Below are positions 46,201 to 58,200 of a stretch of 64,000 nt of DNA, piece by piece. The DNA comes from Hermatobates lingyangjiaoensis (Eukaryota; Arthropoda; Insecta; Hemiptera; Hermatobatidae). Both the position numbers and the translations under genes were made by a program. The notes under the pieces were generated by a model. That model did not search any database. It saw only the letters and a program-made list of their open reading frames with translations, and had not been told where the DNA came from. How positions within the stretch are numbered: the stretch's first letter is position 1; every line of letters starts with the position of its first letter. Location of the stretch: positions 1,674,001 to 1,738,000 of the forward strand of contig JAPFBL010000007.1 of the NCBI GenBank assembly GCA_026182355.1, written 5' to 3'.

Positions 46201-49200
46201 ACAAAATATTACACCAAATTTTCTCAGGATATAAAACCCTTAATATTAGTTAACAAAAATAACATAAAGCTCTGATTGATCATAGTATGACATTTAAGAA
46301 GTTTAAATGTTTAAATAAAGTAAGGGGGATTAAATCAAAATATTCATTTGAAAATATGCTAAATTTTTGTCTACTTCGATTAAGATGGATAAAGTTCAGT
46401 CGAAATATTGAAATTTATTCTAGAATTATGCTGTAATTCGTATCAACTAATTTTACTTGTTGTATTCGATTTTATAGCATAATTTCCAGTAAATAGTGTT
46501 AAGCTATATTTAATTTTAGTAATAAATACTATTCAATTCAAAACAATTCCATCTTATGAAATTTTTATCTTACAAAACAGATTATTTAGTATAGGTTAGT
46601 GAATAGAAAAGATGAACCATCAACAAATTCATTTAAAACGCAATCAACATTCTAATTAAAGCAGTTGTTCACAATTATCGTTAATGATTTATTAACTATA
46701 AATGATTAAACATTCTTCAACTTGTATGAATTTTATTATGTTAATTAATGTAATACATTATCTAACAACACATTTCATTATAAAGAAAAGAGTTCTGTAA
46801 GTGAATAATCAATTTATACGAATGAAAATAAGTATTCTGTTTCCTTTCATATTCAGAATTCATAAAAAAATATTAATCTAATTTTGAATACATTAAAACA
46901 TATCACTAGATAAGTAACTATCATTAACTTTTGAAGTTAATGATAGTTACTTTTCAGAAATTAATTGTTTACATATGTAATACATTTGTTCATTCGGACA
47001 TAGATTATTTGTTTTTTCTGTTTTACATCTTTTTACGGAATGTTAACAATCTACAGAATTGGAAAATATAATATCGAATATATCTTACTATTTCAAATGT
47101 TGAATTATAGTAATTGTAAATATAAAACATAAGTTCTTATGTCCCCCAATAAGTGGTCTAATTGAAGATAGTAAGTTTAATAGTATTCTTATCCGATTTA
47201 TATACGGTGTACTAAAATGCAGGTATTATATTTGTAACTAATGACGAATGGAAACTCCCATATCATTAGTTTAACTATGAGTTAATTCCAATTATAAAAT
47301 AAAATAGACTAACAAAATTAATAACAACACGTAAAAAAATAGTAACATTGTGTACTAGCTACATTTGGCAACTTTACATGCTGCATTATTTTGATGCATA
47401 AGGCATTGTATTAAATTTAAAATGTTGTTATTCGAGTCATCAATTTATAAAAACCATTATTTTGTATTTTCATATTAATGTAATATACTTTTTTGCAACT
47501 GCAAATTTTTAATATTTATTTGTAATCAAATAAACATTATGATTATGATAACCATAATCCAGAGAACCTTCTCAATTAGGTTATATTTTCGTTGGGTGTG
47601 AGTTAAGATTGCAGTGGGATAAATGTAGTGAACGGTTTTGATTTTTAAGCATACAAGCTTGTTTCTTATGTCAAAAAAATTAGGTTTACAAAGCCGTTTA
47701 CTCACATATGCTTTTTACGTATAGTTATGATGAATAATGTGTTTTTTTGGTTATTTACCAAATAACAAAATTTTTTACACATTACATATTTTTTTTAATC
47801 AATTCTAGGTAAGTTGGACTGCTTCTACATATTTTCCGATTAAAATAGACTTAAAACTAATGCTCAGTATTTTTTTGAGTTTTTAGATAGTAGTAGTAAT
47901 AGTGAAAGTAGGCAAAACATTTTTCCTACTCGTATTTCTATGATTTAAATAGGTAATATGAGTTCAAAAAGTTGGGCCAAATAGCTTAAGTAGCCCTATT
48001 TTAATCTTTATTTTACTGTTGAGAGCGATCAAGTATATACATTAGTTCTCGCAATCAACAATTTGCTGGAAAGGATTTTATCGTTTAATAATAATCAAGA
48101 AAAATTGATTCTTCAACTATTATTCATTCAGGAATAACATGACATGAGTTTCTCATGTTGAGTCACATTAAACAAGAAGAGGAGCCTGTGGCTTAATTTC
48201 ATTCAGCATGTGGAACTGGTGAACAGTGGAAGTGGTGCCTGCGGCTTAATTTGACATCGAGCGGTTAGAACCTGGATGGATGACTCCACTTTTATAATCT
48301 TCTGATGTATTTGATAATATCGTAATCCTGTTTGTAATTGGTCTCTAACAATATTAGAGATTCAAATTGTAGTAACATATATATCGTATATGACCCTTTA
48401 TGATGTAGCTCCAAATATTTCTAAACTTTCTAAAAAACAATAGCCATGTGATATGATTGAAAATAATTGAGCTGAATATTTCATCATAATTGATTCAGGT
48501 AACAAATAAAATCGACAATGCATGTTTAATCAAATATTTATTTTTAATAGTGTATTTTGTAACCGTAAACATTTTAAGTCGTTGATATTATATTATTAAC
48601 CGTTAGTGAAACATCCTTTGCATTATTATTACCTTTATATGAGTAACTTATATTTCTGATTAAATTCACGATATCTGTATGATATATCGTGATTATGAAT
48701 ATTGTTATGTCGTATAATTTATATAGCATTGTCACTATTCTTTAACATTCATGCAGGCTAATGAAAATATATAAAAATGATGTCACCAAAAAAAACAAAA
48801 CTTGTTTATGATAAAGGGTGTGTTGGCTGTAACAACTTATTACGTTATCAAAAAAGTAGAACAAAAATAGTGAATCCTTGGATGAGGCCAATGACTATTC
48901 TCAGATATTTGTAAAATCCGTTCATTTAACTGACCAGTAGATCATACATAATGGTTATCAGTATCGTATATTTGATATAATGTATACAAATTTCTAAATG
49001 AATGAAATAGTTAAGGCATCAGTTTTTCTTGATGATTAGTGCAATAATATCCTTTTCAGTAAATGACTAAAAAAGTTGGTTTATTTTAGTTGATTTTTCA
49101 ACTTGATCTGAAGTATATATTTGATGGCTAATGCTAATCCTTATGATATTTGGCCCAATGCTGTGAACTCCTATTAACAATTTAAACCATAAAAATATTG

Positions 49201-49627
49201 GTAGAAAAAAAAAAATTTTTTTGTCTATTTTCGTTCTTACCATCAAATCATGAAAGTCTAAATACTCAACAAAAAATTTTAAAAACTGAGCATTAGTTGT
49301 AAGTCTGTATTAATTGAAAAAACACACATAGAAGCTGTTGGTTACAAAGATACAGTTGGTTAAAAAGATAATATGCTAGTAAATAACCAATAAAATATAC
49401 TTTTCTCCAAACTATACGTAGTAAACATACATGAGTAAAAACCCTTGTAAAGTACATTTTTTGACATAAGAATCATGGTTTAAATGCTTAAAACTCAAAA
49501 TCGCCCTGGGGCCGATTCACTATATGTACTTATCCCCCTACCTTCTTTGTTCATTAAAGTATTTTGTTTTGTATAATATTAGTTCAACAACCCTCATTTC
49601 GCCAACGGATGTAATGACTTTTTAACA
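46201..49627. other. Intergenic DNA, no gene recognised
   Basis: AT-rich DNA upstream of the MTDH promoter, with no open frame above 60 codons. The only structure noted is a perfect hairpin at 46912-46952. The pair GTGGCTTAATTT (48189) and GCGGCTTAATTTGACATC (48241) is a short direct repeat of unknown origin. Confidence 0.5.
46912..46952. repeat. Perfect 19-bp hairpin
   Basis: AAGTAACTATCATTAACTT, a 3-nt TTG loop, then the exact reverse complement. No other copy was noticed in this window. Confidence 0.85.
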
Positions 49628-49702
49628 TATATATATATATATAAAAATTTCACATAAACACGTGAAATAACAATCAGTGATAAAACCAAATGGTTGTTTG
49701 AT
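49628..49702. repeat. Short deletion derivative of foldback group 3
   Basis: Keeps only the outer words of group 3: TTTCACATAAACACGTGAAA with AACAATCAGTGATAAAACC on one side and GGTTGTTTGATCATTGAT on the other. The central arms and core are gone. It is flanked by (TA)n. Confidence 0.75.
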
Positions 49703-49735
49703 CATTGATTTATATATATATATATATATATATAT

Positions 49736-50006
49736 ACCAATTAAAAGAAACGGTCCAGCGGACTTTTTTAAAATAAAATAAATTCAAAACGAAGGAAACA
49801 CACAGAAAGACACAGACATAACTCACATCGATATTTCGACCATCGTCGTCATCAGGAGGTGCAAAGAGCGAAGAGTCCCGCTAAATGTAGAGTACCGCCC
49901 TGTCTTCCTGCAGGACTCTTCGCTCTTCGCACCTCCTGATGACGACGATGGTCGAAATATCGATGTGAGTTATGTCTGTGTGTTTCCTTCGTTTTGAATT
50001 TATTTT
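49736..50006 (-). repeat. Foldback element, group 1, with hammerhead-like core
   Basis: Arms at 49781-49886 and 49914-50004 are nearly perfect reverse complements. The cores at 49829-49855 (reverse) and 49936-49962 (forward) read CTGATGAC, stem GAC/GTC, GAAATATC. The unpaired tail lies on the left (GAAACGGTCCAGCGGAC, 49749-49765), so this copy is reversed relative to that at 55066. Flanked by (TA)n on both sides. Confidence 0.9.
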
Positions 50007-50215
50007 ATATATATATATATATATATATATTTGTGATATATATATTTGAATCTGAAGTGTGTTTCCTTACTCTGTGTGTTACTCTTCTTGAATTTTGAAT
50101 TCATATATATAGCAAACAGCAGCGGTTATTGAGGGTTGGTCTACACAAAGAAACACTTCACTTCACTCTGCTGTTTTCTGTAATTTTTGTGGTCGAAAAA
50201 AGATAGAATTATATA

Positions 50216-50522
50216 TATATATACGTTTCACGGTGAATCACAAACACATAACTAAGAAACAAACACATTTACTGTCTCTAATTTTCGGATGAACCGTCAT
50301 CAGGAGACTTGAGATAGGGACACCAAGCGCACTTGTGAAGCGACGGTTGGAGAAGTTGGTGAAGCGACTCGCTTCATAAGTGCACTTGGTGTCCCTATCT
50401 CAACTCTCCTGATGACGGTTCAACCGAACATTAGAGACAGCAAGTGTGTTTGTTCCTTAGTTCTGTGTTTGTGATTCACCGTGAAACGTTTGTTGTCCTT
50501 TTGGATCGTTTTGCTGTTTACA
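50216..50522 (+). repeat. Foldback element, group 2
   Basis: Arms begin at ACGTTTCACGGTGAATCACA (50221) and end at TGTGATTCACCGTGAAACGT (about 50490). The right-arm core at 50409-50438 is CTGATGACGGTTCAACCGAA, followed by CATTAGAGAC. The left arm keeps the GAAA version. The tail has TGTCCTTTTGGATCGTTTTG before (TA)n. A second copy lies at 63485-63757. Confidence 0.9.
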
Positions 50523-50547
50523 ATATATATATATATATATATATATA

Positions 50548-50738
50548 AAGATTTCACATTTACGTGAAATAACAATCAATGATCAAACCACAATAAGAAA
50601 TGGGAAAACAAGACTAAGATCTTTCAACCGTAACAAGCGGTCTTCGTCAGTTGGGTTTTTGACTCTGACGAAGACCGCTTGTTACGGTTGAAAGATCTTA
50701 GTCTTGTTTTCCCATTTCTTATTGTGGTTTGATCATTG
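50548..50738 (-). repeat. Foldback element, group 3
   Basis: Arms of about 80 bp run from CAATGATCAAACCACAATAA to TTATTGTGGTTTGATCATTG. The core at 50664-50697 reads CTGACGAAGACCGCTTGTTA, then CGGTTGAAAGATC, with an ACCG/CGGT stem. The left tail contains TTTCACATTTACGTGAAA, itself a small hairpin. Flanked by (TA)n. Other copies are at 55511 and 61833, and partial ones at 49628 and 53146. Confidence 0.9.
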
Positions 50739-50758
50739 ATATATATATATATATATAT

Positions 50759-51024
50759 ATTGAAAAAGACGAGCCAATCACTGTTGCGTATTACTTCGGA
50801 TACTTCTTATTGGTTGTGGGTGTTTTTTCGTTAAACACCTTTCTCCTTAGCACACTCCGTCTGCTTGGCCGCCTCAGCCTTCACTCCAGGGGAGGGCTCA
50901 CAGTCCCTACTTAATTTTCCAATAGAGTTGGATGAAGGTCTTGGCGTCCTTGCTTGGAAGTGTACCTCGTACCAATAAGAAGTGTCCGAAGTAACGCAAC
51001 AGTGATTGGCTCGTCTTTTTCAAT
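50759..51024. repeat. Foldback element of a distinct group
   Basis: Arms TGAAAAAGACGAGCCAATCA (50760-50813) and TGATTGGCTCGTCTTTTTCA (50971-51022) flank a single-copy loop of about 157 nt. The loop is GC-richer than the surroundings. I do not see a clear hammerhead core in it. It abuts the group-3 copy on the left through a shared (TA)n run. Confidence 0.85.
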
Positions 51025-51029
51025 ATCTA

Positions 51030-53117
51030 ATCTGGCATTATAGCATATATTTATATATATATATCCCAAAATCACAAAGAAAAACCAAGGTTATACAAAA
51101 AATTGCACATTTTGAAATGAATTTAATGAATCTTATTTACAAAATGAAAATGAAGAACCTAAACAATTTGCCTCGTCCTGAAGATGAGTCATTTTAGGAT
51201 TCACCAACATGATTCTTTAAAAAATAGGACAAATAAATTCCTATGACATCATTCTAATGATTCATATTTTGTACTACTTGTACATTTTTATGTACATATT
51301 TCCGGATGAAAAGATCCTATAACAAAATAATTTCCCCTATAAGAAAATTCACGTAATATATAACTTATGAACCGCATAACTTCCAAATTATTACAAAATA
51401 CATTTCAAAATGGAAAATAAATGTCCATCAAATAAAAAAATATTCACAACTTTTTGAAAACTAAAGGAAGACATATTGCTTGAATTTATTTGTTTCGTGT
51501 TGTGATAATAAGATGCTGGAAAATATGAATTATTATCCAATTAACAACTTGCAATATTTTTTATCACGTTATTCATTAGTAACCTAACTGTTTGCTTATG
51601 TGTACAATTGCTTGTGTTTATTAGAGATGAAATTGTTGTGGGATAATCTTTTTTGTAATGTAAAACACTTATCGTTATGAGTAAGACAGTTAAATTATGA
51701 AAATCCAAGGCTTCTTTAAGAATTTACATTATCTTAAATTCTATTAAAGTATAATTTAATATTGAAGGAAAAAAATTGTGAAATTGATTATATGTTATAT
51801 GTATTTATGAAAAGCTTTGAAACCCATTGCACGTTAAACACAAATGTTGTTATTAATTTTTAGTAACGCATGCAACATTGGAAGAGGATTGAGAACGCTA
51901 TTTTGTTATCTTGGGGTGAGCAGATACACAGGAATCCTTAGACAAGGAGTTGAAAAGCTTGCAAGCAGTTGTGTTGTTAATTATTTAGTTTATAAACCAC
52001 TGTTTATATCTATCTTATGATAAGAAGAGCTTTAATAGAAGAAGCCCAGTTTGCATTAGCAAGTAGGTACCCATTAGTGTTCTAATAACCAATTCTTCGA
52101 AATTTCACTAAACGAGAACATATGCAAAATAAGAGTGAAAACAACGAATAAAGCCTCCAAGACGTAAAACACCATCAATTAACAGTAAAACAAACTTCAA
52201 AAGAATAATATTTATTTATTTTAACTAAAACTCTTTAACTTTACTATTTCTTTGTTTTTAACTGGAAACTTTGTAACTTTGCAACGTTTTTCGAAATTAA
52301 AGTATTCAAATTGTGGGAACATTCTTTCAGCCAAAAGTAAGAAAACACGAATTTAAAAGCCGGTAAACATTACTAAAGTTAGTATAGAAACAACATAAAA
52401 AAAAAATTTAAAATTAATATGGGTTCATGTTTAAATGTAATATTAACCGAGCAGCAAAAACTAAATACTGTAATCAATTTAACGATCAAATATATTTCTT
52501 TTCTTTATAATTTTACCTCTACTAGCAGGTTTAATGTGTTTTCTTACTCTTTAATATTCCATCAATATTTAGTTAATTAGGTTCAGAACAATTGTACATA
52601 CTTGATAAAGCGTTAAAATTAATGTTTGTTTATTTAGCTAACTTCCAATGGTTATAAAGTCTGTAAATGGTAACTCACCCTTTCTTCTTTGAATACAGCA
52701 ACCGTCGAATGACCATCCTTGCTATCACCTACATGATTCTGTTTATGTTCCAATTTGGTCTCTTAAGGATTATCTTATCAAGTCAGTATTATTTAACCTT
52801 CCTGTACTTCAGATATGGATATTTGTACACTCTTAGATCTTACTTTTGATTGGACCCTTATTGTTTGTACCTATCTTGTTTTTTTTTTTTGTGAATTCCA
52901 ATTGAATTATGAAAGTCCATATCAGATAATGCCAGCTTACTTTATCCTATTGTCAATATGTGAGAGAAAATATCATAATTTACTGAAGTTTTCTAAAATA
53001 TAAGTTAAAGGTCTATGAGTGACCATATTTTAAAAGTCGCTAAAATTTAAAAATGATTATCCTAAAATTTATTTAGATGTTAGAGACATTTCTGAATTTC
53101 TTACTTTTTTTGAGGTG

Positions 53118-53145
<28 letters not shown>
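51030..53145. other. Intergenic DNA, no gene recognised
   Basis: AT-rich DNA between the foldback cluster and the CCDC66 3' end. No convincing coding frame. A TCCTGAAGATGAGTC at 51178-51192 is like the first half of a foldback core but lacks the GAAA half. Confidence 0.5.
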
Positions 53146-53151
<6 letters not shown>

Positions 53152-53262
53152 AAGATGTCACATAAACACGTGAAATAACAATCAATGATCAAACCACAAT
53201 AAGAAATGGGAAAACAAGACTAAGATCTTTCAACTGTAACAAGAGGTATTTTAAAAGGGTGA
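53146..53262 (+). repeat. Half copy of foldback group 3
   Basis: Contains the tail and one arm only: CACGTGAAATAACAATCAAT, GATCAAACCACAATAAGAAA and GATCTTTCAACTGTAACAAG. It stops before the centre of the palindrome. (TA)n precedes it. Confidence 0.8.
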
Positions 53263-53759
53263 AAATCAGTCAGTTTTCTCAGTCTTATTTAACACCTATT
53301 CAAGAGGCTTTCAATAAAATAGAAAATATAGAAAAAAAATCATACAACAATAGCAGTTATACAGATGAAAAAAGATGTGTAAAATTCTTTCTCTACCATT
53401 TCCCTATGGAAAAACTGTATGAGGAAGCCTCGAAATAATTCCATCATTTCAATTCTTTACCATTTCTTAGTTTAAAAAATGTTTTTGTAGTTGTAAAGTA
53501 GTATCTTTATTTGTAGATTATCAATAAAGGTTTTCGTCTTCTGTTAATGAATCTGCGAGAATACATCAAAAAGGCATTTCTGCTGAGTGGTGACAACTAA
53601 ATAGACAGATGTGTAAGCACCAATATTTTCACTTTAAGCTCTCTTTATGAAGGTCATTAGTAAATAGCTGTACTCGAATAAATGTCAGGTGTTTATTGAT
53701 CAAGAATGTGGGGTGGCTAAATAGAAACAAAGAGTATTTTAAAGAAAAAAATGCAAATT

Positions 53760-53765
53760 TTTATT
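53760..53765 (-). terminator. CCDC66 poly(A) signal
   Basis: An AATAAA on the - strand, 55 nt after the CCDC66 stop codon. It predicts a very short 3' UTR. Confidence 0.6.
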
Positions 53766-53819
53766 AATATAAAGGACTAAGTAGAAGTAGGAGATGGGCA
53801 GTGTAAGGTAGTTTGTGGC

Positions 53820-53885
53820 CTAGGTCTCGGAGAGGGGCGTCTGTGATCGAGACACGGCCCATTCCTTCTGCTTGGCCAGAAGCCC
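53820..53885 (-). CDS. CCDC66: CCDC66 last exon: GLLAKQKEWAVS
   Basis: 66 nt from caaatgttcgcag to TAG, phase 0. It encodes GLLAKQKEWAVSRSQTPLSE and T. The GLLxKQKE motif matches the vertebrate CCDC66 C-terminus and confirms both the family and the 3' end of the gene. Confidence 0.88.
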   Translation of the reverse strand, partial: GLLAKQKEWAVSRSQTPLSET

Positions 53886-55216
53886 CTGCGAACATTTGTA
53901 AGCCAGTTAAGATTCCAGTGCGGTACTATTAGCTTATGATGAGCTGAAATAAATCTTGTGATTGCTTGTCGCTTGTAGATCATTTACAATTCTAAGGACA
54001 TACCATATGGACAGTACTCTGCCGCAAAGAGTGGCTCAATCTCCCATAGTTCAATTAATATTAATGGGAATAGAAAAAATGCAGTTATGCATAATGTGAG
54101 AACGGCTATGTATTACTTTTGATAACTATTACGTACTGTGACAGAGCGAAGTGCATGCCTCAGTACTCTCTATAAGCTCTTATCTTTGAAGTGCACAGCG
54201 GCTTGTGTTGTAAATACCTGTGACATGGAAGAGGAGAGACAACACAGTAGTGGCCTTACACTCCCTTAAAGGGAGCGTCTCAACTTAGAAGAAAATAACA
54301 TAACTTCAGAATTTCAGCACTGAAATAAAACAGTTTTAGGGATGAATCTCTGAAAACATATTTATTCAGTAGATTCGACAACTATTTCATTGATATATTT
54401 CATTTTTTTATATTACATATTTTTCTGAAAACAATACTACTAATTCAAATATTTTATTAAATATATTTTACCTTTTTATTGTTAAAAAATCTCTTAGTAA
54501 ATTAACATTTTTCTTCCCATATAAAATTCTTTCTTTATAATATGATAGATTGAGAGAGTGACGTTTGACATCATCCAGAAATCTGCACTGGACTAATGGA
54601 TGCAGCGCTTTTTGTATTTATTCTATTCTGGTTGTAATAACTGAAGCCTTCTCTTCTACGGTTATAATACAGAGGATTCTATTAGTCAATAGAATTTATT
54701 TACAAATCAATGAATTGATTAATAAAATGAAAACCTCTTAGAGATGCAGATTTACTTTTACTGTTAATAACTAATAGTAAGGCAAATATTGCTTAAAAAA
54801 AGAATTGTTATCAGCTGGCATGGAAGTAGGTTAGCTCAGAAATGATATACCTTTTTCAAGGCTGTCAGTTGATCCATAACATCCTTGACTGAAACTAGTT
54901 GCGACAAATCGTTGATCTTCTGCTCATCAGAGGTGTTCTTGTTAGGAGGATATATCAGGAAGTCCAAATTTCCTGTGAGAAAAATAGTTTTAAATATATA
55001 TATATTAGTTAAATATTACTTTAATCTATGGATAAATTTGTATATATATATATACATATATATATAAAATAAATTCAAAACGAAGGAAACAGACAGAAAG
55101 ACACAGACACAACTCACATCGAAATATCGATGTGAGTTGTGTCTGTGTCTTTCTGTCTGTTTCCTTCGTTTTGAATTTATTTTATTTTAAAAAAGTCCGC
55201 TGGACCGTTTCTTTTA

Positions 55217-55275
<59 letters not shown>

Positions 55276-58200
55276 ATACAAAATTAAAGTTTATCATTAC
55301 TCGATCAGTTCTTCAGGTTCAAATTAAACTCTCATTGCCACCGTCTCGGTTTTTATTTAAAACCTTTTTCATAGGCAGAGGTTTATAGCAATATTTATAT
55401 ATTTGGGATAATAGTTTAATTTGAATCTGAAGAACTGCCCGAGTCCTGATAAACTTTAATTTTGTTTCTATTTCACGGTCGATACTTTTATCAATATATA
55501 TATATATATATGCAGGAAATCACAATAAATGAACACGTCATGCAATCAATGAAGTTTAAACCACAATATGAAATGGGAAAACAAGATTAAGATCTTTCAG
55601 CCGTAACAAGCGGTCTTCGTCAGAGTCAAAAACCTAACTTAGGGGTTTTGACTCTGACGAAGACCGCTTGTTACGGTTGAAAGATCTTAGTCTTGTTTTC
55701 CCATTCATTTTGTGGTTTGATCATTGATATATATATATTGTCTAAAAATTCTTATTTATTTTCTTATTTGTAACTCTGTTTTGTAGGCCTGTAAAAAGGT
55801 TTTTAAATAAAAACCGAAACGTCGGCAATGAGAGTTTAATTTGAACCGGAAGAGTCGTGATAAAAATTGTATTTTATTTTATATATATATATAAACTAGA
55901 CTTTTCAAAAGAACACTGCATATATATATCCAGTGTATAATCGGAAAGACGATCCAAACTGGACATATACAATTTGAAATTGAAGAAGAGTAACACACAG
56001 AGTAAAGAAATACACTTACCAACTAAAATTTTTGGAAAATCCGTCTTCAGGGAAAAGAGGGAGGCAGACCAAGAGATGGAGATAACAAAACATTTCTGGT
56101 GTTCTTGGTTCTCTCTCTTTCTTCTCTTCAAGCGGATTTTTCGAAAATTTGAGCCAGTGAGTGTTTCTTTACTCTGTGTTTTACTCATCTTCGATTTTGA
56201 ACTTGTCGAATATATATATATATATATACATATATAAAGTTGCGAGAGTAACCCTCGTATATATACATAAAGTTGCAGGATAGCCCTCATATGTACATAG
56301 AATAATGTTAAATAGTATGATATGATACTTTTAAAAAAATAAACAAAACTAATTTAAAAAGTGCACGGTTTTTAATATAAATATTTAAATGTAAATACAT
56401 CTTCCAATCATGCATGATAAAAGCAATGACATACATACTCCCCAAAGTAATGACTCGTTTTCCGGCGGACGTCTTCCGGATTACCCCGTTATCGACGGGA
56501 CGAATTAACTGCATTACTCGTGGAGTACCCACAGACTTGGATGTACTCCTGGTTCCTGTTGAACATAATGAAATCAATTGATCAATCAAACAATTTCGGG
56601 GATCGTACATTGATCTTAAAATTATATTAAAAACTAACAGGTTTTACAAAAATCTATACCATTATTGATATTAAATTATTAAAAACAACTCGTATTGTGC
56701 AAGAATTAAACATGAAAGTTAAATGATTAAACTTAAAATAATTTGAATTAAAATATTTTAATGTAATGTTTGTAATATTTATGTGACAAATTTCAATAAT
56801 ACTAACTTATGGATAACATCCACCCAAGCCACTGACATGTACATACTCACAAACACAGACTACAAAATCGAAAAAAACATCAGATATAGACGCAAGGGAT
56901 CCTAAAAGGTCTTAGTTCGTCAACATTTTAAATTGATTTTTTTTATGACTACTCTACTTTACTGTAAAGTGAAAACTATTGGAAATACTTGGACAAACAT
57001 TATCACTATATATGTATCTATATATATATATATATATTTGAGTTAGCTTCGGCTACTCAAAGGGACCAATTCTACCCGATGACGACGAATGTCGAAATAT
57101 CGTTGTGAGTCTTTTTAGTGCGTGTTTTTATCTGTTTTTTCTCTTTTCATGTGTGAAATATATATAGTTCAATATAGACAAAGAAACATAGAGAAATCAA
57201 AAGAACACACTTACAGTCTCTAATTTTTGGTTCAAACAGAAAATTAGAGACTGTAAGTGTGTTCTTTTGATTTCTCTATGTTTCTTTGTCTATATTGAAC
57301 TATATTTGTCCGTTTTGGATCGTATTTCCAACGAAAAAGTGTATATATATATATATATATATCTCAACGTTTAAACCACCATAGAAAATTGATACTAAGA
57401 TCATTCTATCGAAGTAACTGACTTCCTTATATAAATGAGGAGGACTAACTACCTCCTCACGGCCACACCTATCTCACTTCTTTTCTTCTTAAGATCTTAT
57501 TTCTGCTCTTGTGCCTGAAGATGAACTGCCAGTTTGAAGTATTGGTCTCAGTCAGTCTTGTGGTTTTGGACGTTGATAAATATAAATGTATATATGGTTG
57601 ACACATTTCACTGTGAGTCTCTGATGAGTACCTTTACATGGTAAAAAAGTATGTGTGGTTTAGACGTTCTTCTTGAGTCATTATTGTTTTGGCAATACAT
57701 TTACGACACGTTGATGGAGAGGCATGTTGAATTATCGTAGTGAGGTTTTGTGTTTGAATCTGTTTGTTCTTCGTGAATTTATTTTATATATATATTTATT
57801 CATAATAATAGTATGTTATTATAACAATGTCTCTGGCATGGACAGTATAACTTGGCCATGGTATGGGGGATGTTATGTGAGGGAATGCCTGCTAGAAGAT
57901 GTAGGTTATGTTGCAGTGCAAGCTTACCTTTGGTAGCATAGGCTGCATTGATAAGAGGTGGCTTCTCATCGCACGGTGAAGACGACCTAAAACAACAAGA
58001 GACTAAATAACGTGAGCTGGTGGCAGAGAAAGGCGATACCGTTAGTACTGACCTGCTGTCATTGTCCGGCACTCGCCGATAGGACCTCCGTCGATACACA
58101 TCTCGGTCGCTGGCTTTGATGTACTTGCGATCCGGCTTGTTGACGCCCCACTTCGGCCTTTCCTCCAGTCTAGGAGGCAGCCGTCTTCGTCTTCCTCTCA

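Noticed and set aside
55974..56290. Overlapping open frames of 87 and 138 codons on opposite strands
   Set aside because: Both run through the arms of a group-6 foldback and adjacent (TA)n, which yields mirror-image open frames.
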